Shown: piece by piece, positions 51,833 to 60,570 of the stretch | Numbering within the stretch: the first letter of the stretch is position 1 | How the letters are laid out: every line of letters starts with the position of its first letter | DNA from: Sphingobacterium sp. B16(2022) | Lineage (GTDB): Bacteria > Bacteroidota > Bacteroidia > Sphingobacteriales > Sphingobacteriaceae | Assembly: GCF_012030425.1 (NCBI RefSeq) | Contig: NZ_JAAUVN010000001.1 | Location: forward strand, 2,232,001-2,296,000 | Length of the DNA: 64,000 bases | Direction: 5' to 3' | Position numbers and translations under genes: made by a program | The notes under the pieces: model-generated | The model's input: the letters and a program-made list of their open reading frames with translations, nothing else | Databases searched by the model: none | Told to the model about the DNA's origin: nothing

Positions 51833-52876
51833 ATGAAGGATAAACTTTTATTGCAGAATAAAAATAAACTGATTTTAATCATTTGTTTAAGCATATTGCT
51901 TGGCTACTTTGTCATGCAATATGCTTTAATGTATAGGTCCGGGTTTCCAAGCGAAATAACAATAAAGGACTCCATCATCAACAGTTCAATGATGATGCTC
52001 TGTTGCTATGCAATTTCCACCACGCTCAATTACTATATACCTAAACCTAACCAAATCTGGAAGGTGCTTATTATGGGCTTCATTATGAGCGGCATAAGCA
52101 TTCTTGGAAGCCGACTGGTCGTTCAATATTATCTTCCGAAGGAGCATTTAAAAATCTATGACCTCATTATTCCTTATCGCTATATTGTTAATTTTTTAAT
52201 CTTAACATCAGTAGCTATTTTCATTATTGTATGGAATATACAGGAAGAATATATTTCTAACATCAAAAGAAAGCAAGATTCGGAGAATCAACTGCGTGAA
52301 GCAGAACTGTACAACCTAAGACAGCAATTACAGCCTCATTTCCTTTTTAACAGTCTCAATTCCATTATTGCTTTAATAGGTAGTAAGCCAGATCAGGCCC
52401 GCAATATGACCTTTCAATTGTCCGATTTTTTAAGGGGTACACTCCGAAAGGAAAATAACCAGTTGATCGTACTTCAAGAGGAATTAAACCATCTCGAACT
52501 ATACTTAGATATTGAAAAAGTAAGATTCGGTCACCGGCTTAATATCCACATTGATCATGACCAAGATGTTTTATCGACCAAAATACCGGCGATGATTTTG
52601 CAACCGCTAGTTGAAAACGCTATTAAACATGGCCTATACAATGTAACAGAAAATGTAACCATCAGCATTAAATGTTTCTTAGAAAATAAAACATTACATG
52701 TTTCGATAGAAAATCCCTTTGAGCCAGGTGAATCCGTGCAATCTAAAGGAACAGGCTTTGGGCTTACCAGTATTCAACGGCGCTTATTTCTTCTTTTTGG
52801 AAGAAATGACCTACTAACAACACAAACCGAACAAAATATATTTACAAGCAGTATCAAAATCCCGCAATATGATTAA
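51833..52876 (+). CDS. LytS-type sensor histidine kinase
   Basis: This 347-residue kinase has four membrane helices in the first 140 residues and a cytoplasmic His_kinase (PF06580) domain. His169 in LRQQLQPHFLFNSLNSIIAL is the phosphoacceptor, followed by NMTFQLSDFLRGTL. The HATPase domain shows ILQPLVENAIKHGLYN and the G-box KGTGFGLTSIQRRL. The extracellular part is short, so it likely senses membrane or LiaF-like protein signals. It is two bases after the LiaF-like gene and overlaps the LytT-type regulator by eight bases. Confidence 0.95.
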   Translation: MKDKLLLQNKNKLILIICLSILLGYFVMQYALMYRSGFPSEITIKDSIINSSMMMLCCYAISTTLNYYIPKPNQIWKVLIMGFIMSGISILGSRLVVQYYLPKEHLKIYDLIIPYRYIVNFLILTSVAIFIIVWNIQEEYISNIKRKQDSENQLREAELYNLRQQLQPHFLFNSLNSIIALIGSKPDQARNMTFQLSDFLRGTLRKENNQLIVLQEELNHLELYLDIEKVRFGHRLNIHIDHDQDVLSTKIPAMILQPLVENAIKHGLYNVTENVTISIKCFLENKTLHVSIENPFEPGESVQSKGTGFGLTSIQRRLFLLFGRNDLLTTQTEQNIFTSSIKIPQYD

Positions 52877-53609
52877 AGTTATCCTTATAGATGATGAACC
52901 TCTAGCGCGTTCTATCTTAGTAGAGTACCTGAGCAAAGATCCGTTAGTTTCTATTGTTGCAGAGTGTGGAGATGGATTTGAAGGAGTAAAAGCAATACAG
53001 CAACACCAACCAGACTTACTCTTTCTAGATGTTCAAATGCCTAAATTAACAGGCTTCGAAATGTTGGAATTAGTCGAAAACCCACCCGCAGTAATCTTTA
53101 CAACAGCATTTGATGACTATGCACTCAAAGCTTTTGAAAAAAATGCGATTGACTATCTGATGAAACCAATTTCACCGAACAGATTTAAGCAAGCATTCGA
53201 GAAGTTTAAATTAAGTTTTTCAAAACCAAATGCAGAACCGGCACCTAATTATGAAGCAGTCATTCATCAAGAGGAGTCAAAACTAGACCGCATCGTTGTA
53301 AAAACAGGAACACAGATTAAAATAATACCCGTTCCACAGATTAAATATCTGGAAGCTTATGATGACTATGTGAAAATTCATACAGCAGATGGTCTCTATC
53401 TGAAAAATAAAACAATGGCTTTCTTTGAAAAGCATCTCGATGAACAGACATTCGTTAGAATACACCGTTCTTATATCATCAAGATCGATCAGCTGGCACG
53501 CATTGAACCTTGGGAAAAAGATAGCTTTGTCGCTATTTTAATAACCGGTGAAAAGCTTAACATCAGTAAATCTGGATATGCCAGATTAAAACAAATGATT
53601 GGCATATAA
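52869..53609 (+). CDS. LytTR-type response regulator
   Basis: This 246-residue regulator has a receiver domain with Asp54 as phosphoacceptor (LLFLDVQMPKLTGFEML), an acidic pair at Asp8-Asp9 (LIDDEPLARSIL) and the conserved Lys in DYLMKPI. The C-terminal LytTR DNA-binding domain is IVVKTGTQIKIIPVPQIKYLEAYDDYVKIHT, in parts, then FFEKHLDEQTFVRIHRSYIIKI. It overlaps the kinase gene by eight bases and should be its partner. A separate promoter (53622) precedes the next gene. Confidence 0.95.
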   Translation: MIKVILIDDEPLARSILVEYLSKDPLVSIVAECGDGFEGVKAIQQHQPDLLFLDVQMPKLTGFEMLELVENPPAVIFTTAFDDYALKAFEKNAIDYLMKPISPNRFKQAFEKFKLSFSKPNAEPAPNYEAVIHQEESKLDRIVVKTGTQIKIIPVPQIKYLEAYDDYVKIHTADGLYLKNKTMAFFEKHLDEQTFVRIHRSYIIKIDQLARIEPWEKDSFVAILITGEKLNISKSGYARLKQMIGI

Positions 53610-53621
53610 ATAAAGTTTATG

Positions 53622-53629
53622 TAAATTTG
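53622..53629 (+). promoter_or_regulatory. Promoter -7 element TAAATTTG of the serine hydrolase
   Basis: TAAATTTG is a perfect match, 16 bases before the ATG at 53646. It lies just 12 bases after the LytT stop, so the hydrolase may have its own start in addition to read-through. Confidence 0.5.
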
Positions 53630-53645
53630 TAGCAGTATAATCATT

Positions 53646-55076
53646 ATGAAAAATTTTATTGCTGCACTTTTACTCAGTAGCTCATTGACTGCTGTTGCTC
53701 AAAATTCTAATCAAGAACAAATTAATCACACGTTCTATAATAAAATAGAATTTTTTATCAATTCACAACAGACAGATTCCATTTATAAACTGGCGAATGA
53801 AAATTTTAAGAGAGCAGTACCTTATTCTTCTTTAAAAAACTTACTGGAAAATGAGATTTATCCGTTAGGTAGGATCAAACATGCTGAAAAAATAAACTAC
53901 AGTAATGGAGTAAATCAATATCGTGTAGATTTCACAGATAAATCCTTTCAGGTTCCTTTCGGTGTGGATAGCACGTTGCATTACCACACTTTAGGTTTTC
54001 AACCCGTAACAAAACCTGTTGCAGAGAAACAGGCACCCGTATTAACAAATACCGTTGTCGAAAATAAAGTTGATTTTTTCATTGATTCTGCTGCCAATAT
54101 TTATACCAAAAAGGGGAATACACAATCTTTAGCAATTGGTATCATAAAAAATGGTCAGTTAAATACCTACTTTTATGGTGAGACTGAAAAAGGAAATAAA
54201 ATTCTACCCACAAGCAGTACCCTGTATGAAATAGGTTCACTGTCAAAAATCTTCACGGCTACATTATTAGCGGATTTCGTTCAAAGTGGAACATTAAGTT
54301 TAGAACAGCATATCGTTGATTTTTTACCTGATTCATTAAAAATAAATCCTAGCTTACAAAAGATAACGTTTAAAACCTTAGCAAATCATACTTCCGGTTT
54401 GCCCCGATTACCAGATAATCTTGATAAAACAAAAGGTTTTGACCCCAACAACCCGTACAAAAATTATGATAGGAAATATTTACACCAATATTTGGCAACT
54501 TTCAAAGCCGAAAATGAAAGCGGAGAAAAATATGAATATAGTAATCTTGGGTATGCATTATTAGGAGATATATTAACATCACTCCATAAAAAAAGTTACA
54601 ACACGGAAATTCAGGAAATTATCGCAAAACCTTTAGGCTTAACATCGACTACTGATGTTCTAAATCCTAAAACACAATATCTGCCAAAAGTCTATAACAT
54701 AAAAGGAGAAGAAACGAAAGCATGGGATTTTCAAATTTTTAGTGCGGCTGGAGGTTTAAAATCGACTGTTACCGATTTAATGACCTTTGCGCAGACACAG
54801 TTCAAAATGCCGGAAACGCAATTGGAGAACGCTATGGCACTGACACGTCAGTTCACATATTTCCTTCCTCCTAGCACAGACATTGGTCTGGCTTGGCACA
54901 TGGATTTATTGGATGATATTACTTACTGTTACCACACAGGTGGTACAGGTGGAAGCAGTTCATTCATAGCTATTGCACCAGATAAAAAAACAGCGGTAGT
55001 TTTACTTTCCAATGCTGCCGAATCTATTGAGACAACTGGATTATCGATTTTCCATTTTCTACTTTCTCAAAAATAA
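53646..55076 (+). CDS. Exported serine hydrolase, beta-lactamase/PBP-like, with N-terminal DUF3887-like domain
   Basis: This 476-residue exported protein has a signal peptide (MKNFIAALLLSSSLTAVAQ). Residues 25-120 form a small alpha/beta domain of DUF3887 type (FYNKIEFFINSQQTDSIYKLANENFKRAVP, in parts). The C-terminal beta-lactamase-fold domain (about 140-475) has the SxxK motif at Ser198-Lys201 (GSLSKIF), the YxN motif in YEYSNLGYALLG, and HTGGTGG in the KTG position. Such proteins are penicillin-binding, peptidase or esterase-like. Position after LiaF-like/LytS/LytT suggests an envelope-stress target, but it has its own promoter and a terminator at 55101. Confidence 0.92.
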   Translation: MKNFIAALLLSSSLTAVAQNSNQEQINHTFYNKIEFFINSQQTDSIYKLANENFKRAVPYSSLKNLLENEIYPLGRIKHAEKINYSNGVNQYRVDFTDKSFQVPFGVDSTLHYHTLGFQPVTKPVAEKQAPVLTNTVVENKVDFFIDSAANIYTKKGNTQSLAIGIIKNGQLNTYFYGETEKGNKILPTSSTLYEIGSLSKIFTATLLADFVQSGTLSLEQHIVDFLPDSLKINPSLQKITFKTLANHTSGLPRLPDNLDKTKGFDPNNPYKNYDRKYLHQYLATFKAENESGEKYEYSNLGYALLGDILTSLHKKSYNTEIQEIIAKPLGLTSTTDVLNPKTQYLPKVYNIKGEETKAWDFQIFSAAGGLKSTVTDLMTFAQTQFKMPETQLENAMALTRQFTYFLPPSTDIGLAWHMDLLDDITYCYHTGGTGGSSSFIAIAPDKKTAVVLLSNAAESIETTGLSIFHFLLSQK

Positions 55077-55100
55077 GATAAAGCAACCATTCAAATAGTT

Positions 55101-55136
55101 AGGGGACATATTATGCAATATGTCCCCTATTTTTTT
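55101..55136 (+). terminator. Terminator of the serine hydrolase gene
   Basis: A perfect 12-base-pair stem (AGGGGACATATT at 55101-55112 with 55117-55128) with a four-base loop is followed by an AT and a run of seven T. Confidence 0.92.
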
Positions 55137-55256
55137 AATCGTCTCCATAAAATAATGATGAACCAATGAGATATCGATTTGTTTTTACATATATAATTAC
55201 ATCATAAATAAAACAAATTTAGCTAAGTTTGGTAATAGAAAATTGATTTTAAGCGT

Positions 55257-56240
55257 ATGAAAGTTTTTATCTGCAGAACAATTCCTCAAAAAGCGATTGA
55301 TAGTTTACAACAAGCTGGTTTTGATATCTCTTATCGCACAGAACCCGGGAAGATACTTCAATCAGATTTAATTAATGCCTGTAAACAGGTAGATTATTTA
55401 TTTGCCGCCGGACATAATCTGCTAGATGAAAAATTTTTCGAACAATGTAGTCATCTTAAGGGAATAGCATTGATGAGTGCCGGATATGACAGTGTTGACC
55501 TTGAAGCCGCAACCAAATATGGTATTCCTGTAAGCAATACACCTGATGTGTTATCCAACGCAACTGCTGATATCGCTTTTCTATTAATGCTCGCAGTGTC
55601 GCGAAAAGCGTTTTTCATGAACCGAAAAATCATGAATAACGAATGGAAAGATTTTGAATTAACGGAACACCTCGGAGTGGAGCTTGATGGAAAAACTTTA
55701 GGAATTTTTGGATTAGGCCGTATTGGTTTTGAACTAGCAAGGAAAGCCAAAGCGGCTTATAATATGGATATCATTTATTACAATAGACAACCAAACAGTA
55801 ATGCAAAACGACTTTTGGATGCTACTTACGTAAATTATGATGAATTATTAACCCGAAGTGATGTGCTATCGGTTCATGCGAATCTTACAGCAGAGACGAA
55901 AGGGAAATTTAATAAAGAAGCCTTCAAAAGAATGAAAAACACAGCTATATTCATCAATACAGCACGTGGGGGATTACATCAAGAAGAAGATTTGTACACG
56001 GCATTAACAAGCGGAGAACTGTGGGGAGCTGGTCTAGATGTCACTAACCCTGAGCCTATGGCATTTGACAATCCACTGCTTAGCTTACCCAACCTGGCTG
56101 TATTGCCCCATATCGGATCTGCTACAACAGAAGCTAGGGATAATATGGCGTTAATGGCAGCACATAATTTGATCGCCGCTAATAAGCACATCAAAATGCC
56201 TCAAATTTTAAACAAAGAGATTTATGAAAATAATATATAA
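55257..56240 (+). CDS. D-2-hydroxyacid dehydrogenase (glyoxylate/hydroxypyruvate reductase-like)
   Basis: This 327-residue NAD(P)-dependent enzyme has the double Rossmann fold of the D-isomer-specific 2-hydroxyacid dehydrogenases. The nucleotide loop is LGIFGLGRIGFELARKAKA (GxGxxG), and catalytic residues are Arg in NTARGG, Glu in NPEPM and His in LPHIGSAT. The opening KVFICRTIPQKAIDSLQQAGF resembles glycerate dehydrogenases and glyoxylate reductases. It ends inside a 17-base overlap with the small gene at 56224, so the two may be translationally coupled. Confidence 0.93.
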   Translation: MKVFICRTIPQKAIDSLQQAGFDISYRTEPGKILQSDLINACKQVDYLFAAGHNLLDEKFFEQCSHLKGIALMSAGYDSVDLEAATKYGIPVSNTPDVLSNATADIAFLLMLAVSRKAFFMNRKIMNNEWKDFELTEHLGVELDGKTLGIFGLGRIGFELARKAKAAYNMDIIYYNRQPNSNAKRLLDATYVNYDELLTRSDVLSVHANLTAETKGKFNKEAFKRMKNTAIFINTARGGLHQEEDLYTALTSGELWGAGLDVTNPEPMAFDNPLLSLPNLAVLPHIGSATTEARDNMALMAAHNLIAANKHIKMPQILNKEIYENNI

Positions 56241-56367
56241 ATTCATCAATAAAATCAATAAACTGATTTTACCGCGGTATGCAAAGAAAGATCCTTCAAA
56301 ACTAAAAAAGTACCAACAAGCTATATTAGCTTATCGGTACTTTATTTTGATCCGATCACTCGATTAA
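56224..56367 (+). CDS. Small 47-residue basic protein
   Basis: A 48-codon frame starts at 56224 and fills the gap between the 2-hydroxyacid dehydrogenase and mscS-like genes exactly: it overlaps the former by 17 bases and the latter's stop by four. The product begins MKIIYKFINKINKLILP, continues RYAKKDPSKLKKYQQ and ends AILAYRYFILIRSLD. It is Lys/Tyr/Ile-rich and basic. The pattern INK-x-ILP...YAKKD...AYRY matches my memory of short Bacteroidota proteins of about 45-50 residues that databases label SsrA-binding protein. That label is doubtful; the real SmpB is about 150 residues. A hairpin-like dyad inside it (56307-56343) may also affect mRNA. Confidence 0.65.
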   Translation: MKIIYKFINKINKLILPRYAKKDPSKLKKYQQAILAYRYFILIRSLD

Positions 56368-57215
56368 GATTTCATAATGCGGTCCTGTCCCCCCTTTAGA
56401 TCCGAAATAATACGCATCTCAGTCTGTGGATAAGGAATGCTGATATTATGTTTATCCAAAGCATTTTTAATAGCTTCTTGATTTTCATTGTTCGCTGGCC
56501 AAAAATCTTCCTTTTTTGTCCATGCACGAATGGTTAGATTAACGGAACTATCTCCCAACCCTTTCACAAAAACCTCAACTGGAGGAGTTTTCAGAATACG
56601 TGAATCATTATGGAGTACGTCCATAATAATTTCCCGCGCTTCCTTAATATTGGCATCATATGAAATACCGACCGTATACTCAAAACGGCGATTGGTAATT
56701 TTGGTAAAATTTTGAATAACAGAATTTGCTAAGGGACCATTTGGACTAAATACACGAACGCCATCTCCAGCAATTAACGTCGTATATAAAATATCAATCC
56801 TTTCCACAGTGCCCGATGTACCGTTACTGCTGCTCACATAGTCTCCAACTTCGAAAGGTCTAAATAAAAGAATCAGTACCCCGCCCGCAAAATTACTTAA
56901 ACTGCCCTGCAATGCTAAACCTGCGGCCAGACCAAACGCTGATAAAGCGGCAATAAAGGAAGTTGTTTCAATTCCCATGGTACTCGCTACTGTTAGGAAT
57001 AATAGGGCGTAAAATACAACACGCAAGATACTCATCGCAAATCCCCGTATTGATAAGTCTACATTACGTTTTTCAAATCTCCTACTGATCAGGCCAAGTA
57101 AAAATTTGACAATGTAGCTTCCAACGATTAATATAATAATCCCTGTAATAATACTTGGTGTCTTTAAAAGTACAACTTCTAGTAACGTATCCAGACTGCT
57201 TTCTAATCTATTCAT
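56364..57215 (-). CDS. MscS-type small-conductance mechanosensitive channel
   Basis: This 283-residue channel subunit has three membrane helices. The pore-lining TM3 region is AALSAFGLAAGLALQGSLSNFAGGVLILLFRPFEVGDYV, in parts, with the family motif QGSLSNFAGGVLIL and the beta domain GTVERIDILYTTLI. The signature FSPNGPLANSVIQNFTK is followed by the C-terminal alpha/beta cap. It releases solutes during hypo-osmotic shock. It is a lone gene, divergent from the AraC gene at 57352 and tail-to-tail with the 47-residue gene. Confidence 0.95.
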   Translation of the reverse strand: MNRLESSLDTLLEVVLLKTPSIITGIIILIVGSYIVKFLLGLISRRFEKRNVDLSIRGFAMSILRVVFYALLFLTVASTMGIETTSFIAALSAFGLAAGLALQGSLSNFAGGVLILLFRPFEVGDYVSSSNGTSGTVERIDILYTTLIAGDGVRVFSPNGPLANSVIQNFTKITNRRFEYTVGISYDANIKEAREIIMDVLHNDSRILKTPPVEVFVKGLGDSSVNLTIRAWTKKEDFWPANNENQEAIKNALDKHNISIPYPQTEMRIISDLKGGQDRIMKS

Positions 57216-57318
57216 TTGTTATCTGTTTTTGTTTCTCATAAATATAACAATTGAGTCACGAATTGGCAATAAAATTATCAATCGTTGAAAAACACCATAA
57301 AATCGATAATTAAATCAG

Positions 57319-57347
57319 TTGCAAATGTGATTTTTGAAGTAAATTTG
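57319..57347 (+). promoter_or_regulatory. Promoter with TTG and TAAATTTG, leaderless AraC transcript
   Basis: TTG at 57319-57321 and the perfect TAAATTTG at 57340-57347 are 18 bases apart, a good Bacteroidota spacing. The -7 box ends four bases before the GTG start at 57352, so the mRNA would begin at or within a few bases of that codon. Confidence 0.7.
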
Positions 57348-57351
57348 TAAT

Positions 57352-58221
57352 GTGATAAAGAAAAGTACCATACCCGTATTAGATAACTGCTCCATCAATA
57401 ACGATTCGAGCAGCCTCTTATTTGTCGATCATCTTGCTGATTACATCGCTATGCATCACAATATGGTATTTCCGCATAAACACAATTTCTACCATTTTGT
57501 GCTCTTTACAAATGGTTCCGGCAATCACCTGATCGATTTTGAGAAACACGAAATAGAAGCATATCAAATCTACTTTATGGCCCCGGGGCAAGTTCACACT
57601 TGGAATTTCAACGGTGATGAAGAAGGTTTTGTTGTAAACTTTGATCCGGAATACTTTCAATCTTTCTTATTACGAACGGATTATTTAAACCGTTTCTCGT
57701 TTTTAAGCGGTCAGAATGATCAGATTGTATTTACAATTCCCGAGTCGAATAGACAAGACGCTGTAAAAATATTTGAGGCATTTTACCAGACAAGTAAAAA
57801 TCCGACTGCTAGCGATTTAATACGGGTGAGCTTACTTCAGCTATTGCTCTGGATTGAATCTTGGCATGGTACAAAAACAGAAAAGGCGAGTAATCCCTAT
57901 AATTATACCATATTCCACAATTACCAGCGTTTAGTGGAAAAGAATTTTAAAGAGATTAGATTACCTAAAGCATATGCGGAACAGTTATTTATTACTCCCA
58001 ATCATTTAAATGCCATCTGTAAATCCTATATCGGAAGTGCAGCAGGAGAAATAATACGAGAACGCGTATTACTTGAAGCAAAGCGATTATTAGTCAATAA
58101 AAATCTTAATATTAATGAGATCGCTATCGAGTTGAATTTTAATGACAACTCTTATTTTACTAAATTTTTTAAAAAAGCTACTGGATTAACACCCGATGAA
58201 TTCAGAAAAAACAACAGTTAG
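57352..58221 (+). CDS. AraC family transcriptional regulator with cupin domain
   Basis: This 289-residue regulator has an N-terminal cupin (HNMVFPHKHNFYHFVLFTNGSG in parts, IYFMAPGQVHTWNF) and a C-terminal AraC DNA-binding domain (LPKAYAEQLFITPNHLNAICKSYIG in parts, INEIAIELNFNDNSYFTKFFKKATGLTPDEF in parts). The start is GTG at 57352; no ATG upstream is in frame, and the sequence IPVLDNCSINN is the usual beginning of such Bacteroidota AraC proteins. It is followed two bases later by the DUF983 gene. The effector is unknown. Confidence 0.92.
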   Translation: MIKKSTIPVLDNCSINNDSSSLLFVDHLADYIAMHHNMVFPHKHNFYHFVLFTNGSGNHLIDFEKHEIEAYQIYFMAPGQVHTWNFNGDEEGFVVNFDPEYFQSFLLRTDYLNRFSFLSGQNDQIVFTIPESNRQDAVKIFEAFYQTSKNPTASDLIRVSLLQLLLWIESWHGTKTEKASNPYNYTIFHNYQRLVEKNFKEIRLPKAYAEQLFITPNHLNAICKSYIGSAAGEIIRERVLLEAKRLLVNKNLNINEIAIELNFNDNSYFTKFFKKATGLTPDEFRKNNS

Positions 58222-58223
58222 AT

Positions 58224-58658
58224 ATGAAAGAGAAGGAAACTACTTACGAATTATCAGAATTTAAAGCCGCCAGCAAGGCACTATGTCCACGCTGTCGTAA
58301 AGGAAAAATATTCACAGGGAATACTTATGGCTTTAAAACACAAAAAATGAACACACATTGTGATTATTGTGGTTTACGCTACGAACGTGAACCCGGTTAT
58401 TTCTACGTGTCAATGTTTGTGAGTTATGCATTCACCGTTGCTGAGATGATAACAGCCTGTGTAGCAACTTATATACTAACGGGAAATGACAGTTCTTTTT
58501 GGCTTTACTCCATTGTGGCACTTGTAACCGTTTTTGTATTGAGCCCTTTCAATTACCGTTATTCCAGAGTGGTACTGATGTACTGGTTGAGTCCAGGATT
58601 GAATTACAATCCGAATATCAAACAAAAAGAAATCAACCCCACATCAAGGACTTTATAA
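58224..58658 (+). CDS. DUF983 family zinc-ribbon membrane protein
   Basis: This 144-residue protein has an N-terminal zinc ribbon with two CxxC pairs (CPRCRKGKIF and CDYCGLRYERE) and two membrane helices (FVSYAFTVAEMITACVATYIL, in parts; LYSIVALVTVFVLSPF). This is the DUF983 pattern. Members are often encoded near cytochrome oxidase and haem biosynthesis genes in Proteobacteria, but no such context is seen here. It is two bases after the AraC gene, a close coupling. Confidence 0.92.
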   Translation: MKEKETTYELSEFKAASKALCPRCRKGKIFTGNTYGFKTQKMNTHCDYCGLRYEREPGYFYVSMFVSYAFTVAEMITACVATYILTGNDSSFWLYSIVALVTVFVLSPFNYRYSRVVLMYWLSPGLNYNPNIKQKEINPTSRTL

Positions 58659-58671
58659 ACAAGATAATATT

Positions 58672-58679
58672 TACCTTTA
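58672..58679 (+). promoter_or_regulatory. Candidate -7 element TACCTTTA before cysteine desulfurase
   Basis: TACCTTTA matches seven of eight bases and ends four bases before the ATG at 58684, the same short distance as at 57352 and 61655. Confidence 0.4.
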
Positions 58680-58683
58680 TACA

Positions 58684-59868
58684 ATGAAGGAGTTAATTTA
58701 TCTCGACAATAATGCAACAACTAAAATCATGGATGAAGTATGGGATACCATGGTACCCTATTTCATCCATAATTATGCAAATGCATCCAGTGTGTATCAT
58801 AGCATGGGGCGTGAAGCCAACGGAGCAATAGAAAAAGCCCGTCTACAGGTTGCCCGATCTCTTAACTGTCAACCTAAAGAGATCTTTTTCAATTCAGGTG
58901 CAACCGAATCCATTAACACAGTACTAAAAGGAATTTATAAAAATTATAAATCCAAAGGCAATCACATCATTACAGTCAAAACAGAGCACAAAGCTGTTTT
59001 AGAAACCCTGCTACAATTAGAAAAAGAGGGGGCTTTAGTTACCTATCTTGATGTTGATCACACTGGAAAAATAGATTTAAGTGTTCTAGAAGAGCATATT
59101 ACGGCACAGACCATATTAGTCTGTATTATGGCCGCAAATAATGAAACCGGTTATATCCACCCTATTCAGGAAATTGCGGCGTTATGCAAAGATAAAGACT
59201 GTTTATATTTTTGTGATGCTACACAATACATTGGCAAAATCCCACTTAACCTTGCTCACATCCCCATTGACATACTATGTTTAAGTGCTCACAAACTCCA
59301 TGGACCAAAAGGCATCGGCGCATTATTCATCCGTCGCAAGTCCAAACCCATCCAAATCAGTGCACTGATTACAGGAGGAGGGCAAGAAAATGGTTTTCGG
59401 GCAGGTACATACAATGTCCCCAATATTGTTGGTCTCGGATCAGCAATAACCCACATACAGCATCATGAAAGAGATTTTGAGCATACGATTCAATTGAGGG
59501 AATATTTAGAAAATGCATTAAGTAAAATCCCTGCAACTTATATTCATGCAAAGACTACTTCACGTTTACCTAACACCACGTCGATCTGTTTCAAGCATTT
59601 ACTTGCGAGCGAGCTCATGACCCATTGTCCACAATTAGCATTATCATCCGGTTCTGCATGTGTTAGTGGTACCAGAGACCCGTCTCACGTACTACTTGCA
59701 ATGGGGGTTTCAAAAGAAGATGTGTTAGCAACAGTACGATTCAGTATAAGCAGATTGACAACAAAAGAAGAAGTAGACACCACCACTAGGCTCATTACAG
59801 AAGCAGTGACAAAAATTAGACAAAACTCTCCTATCTGGCAACTCTTCCAAGCCGGTCTTATTACTTAA
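58684..59868 (+). CDS. Cysteine desulfurase (NifS/IscS-type)
   Basis: This 394-residue PLP enzyme takes sulfur from cysteine for iron-sulfur clusters or tRNA thiolation. The Schiff-base lysine is Lys204 in LSAHKLHGPKG, the PLP-binding His in TVKTEHKAVLE, and the persulfide cysteine Cys326 in SSGSACVSG. The opening IYLDNNATTKI is the class-V aminotransferase signature of desulfurases. It is 25 bases after the DUF983 gene, with its own possible promoter, and an A-type carrier gene follows 90 bases later. No IscU, HscA/B or SufBCD genes are nearby, so it may be a stand-alone desulfurase. Confidence 0.95.
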   Translation: MKELIYLDNNATTKIMDEVWDTMVPYFIHNYANASSVYHSMGREANGAIEKARLQVARSLNCQPKEIFFNSGATESINTVLKGIYKNYKSKGNHIITVKTEHKAVLETLLQLEKEGALVTYLDVDHTGKIDLSVLEEHITAQTILVCIMAANNETGYIHPIQEIAALCKDKDCLYFCDATQYIGKIPLNLAHIPIDILCLSAHKLHGPKGIGALFIRRKSKPIQISALITGGGQENGFRAGTYNVPNIVGLGSAITHIQHHERDFEHTIQLREYLENALSKIPATYIHAKTTSRLPNTTSICFKHLLASELMTHCPQLALSSGSACVSGTRDPSHVLLAMGVSKEDVLATVRFSISRLTTKEEVDTTTRLITEAVTKIRQNSPIWQLFQAGLIT

Positions 59869-59958
59869 TTATTACATTTAGGGTCAGATTTGTATTGGAA
59901 ATAAAAAAGAAGTTAGCGTAATTTGTACTATTCAATATTAATATAATTATTCAGCGAT

Positions 59959-60285
59959 ATGGTAACCGTTACAGACAAAGCAAAATCTCGAATTGAAGAG
60001 ATAATGAGTACTGAAAAATATGACAGCAGTTATTTTGTGCGTGTTGCTGTTGAAAGTGGAGGTTGTTCAGGCCTAAGCTATAAACTGCATTTCGATAACG
60101 AAGAAAAAAAAGGTGATCAGTTTTGTGAAGATAAAGGTGTTAAAGTATGTTTAGATATCAAGTCATTCTTATATCTAGCTGGAACAGAGCTTGACTATTC
60201 TGATGGATTAGATGGTAAAGGATTTGAATTCCATAATCCAAATGCCACAAGAACTTGTGCTTGCGGTGAAAGTTTCTCCGTTTAA
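59959..60285 (+). CDS. A-type iron-sulfur carrier (IscA/SufA/ErpA family)
   Basis: This 108-residue HesB/IscA-like protein has the three cluster-binding cysteines: Cys36 in VESGGCSGLSY and Cys100 and Cys102 in RTCACGESF. The length and the VTVTDKAKSRIEEIM start are family-typical. It passes iron-sulfur clusters to apo-enzymes. It lies 90 bases downstream of the cysteine desulfurase gene on the same strand and has a strong terminator after it. Confidence 0.95.
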   Translation: MVTVTDKAKSRIEEIMSTEKYDSSYFVRVAVESGGCSGLSYKLHFDNEEKKGDQFCEDKGVKVCLDIKSFLYLAGTELDYSDGLDGKGFEFHNPNATRTCACGESFSV

Positions 60286-60309
60286 AAAAACAAACATATA
60301 AAAAATATT

Positions 60310-60348
60310 GGAGGTCGCCATATCAAAATGGCGACCTCCTTATTTTTT
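60310..60348 (+). terminator. Terminator of the A-type carrier gene
   Basis: A perfect 12-base-pair GC-rich stem (60310-60321 with 60328-60339) with a six-base loop is followed by a TTA and a run of seven T. Confidence 0.93.
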
Positions 60349-60570
60349 TAAGATCTCATCAATTCAGGCAATTTCTTGCCATCACATCAAAAATATATCA
60401 ATCTGGAAATAAATTTACCAACAATACCTTGTTATGTCTGAAATATTGCTATTTTTGAGGAAAATTGAGGGAATCAGAATTTGTTTTGAGTATTACTCTA
60501 TACAGATTCTTAACAGATACAAATAAAAAATAGATAACTAAGAGGCTATTTTTTGATATATATACATTTC

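Noticed and set aside
56307-56343. Stem-loop with AAAGTACC/GGTACTTT arms, first taken as a terminator
   Set aside because: It lies inside the 47-codon small gene at 56224-56367, whose fit is stronger evidence; the hairpin lacks a T run at the right place.
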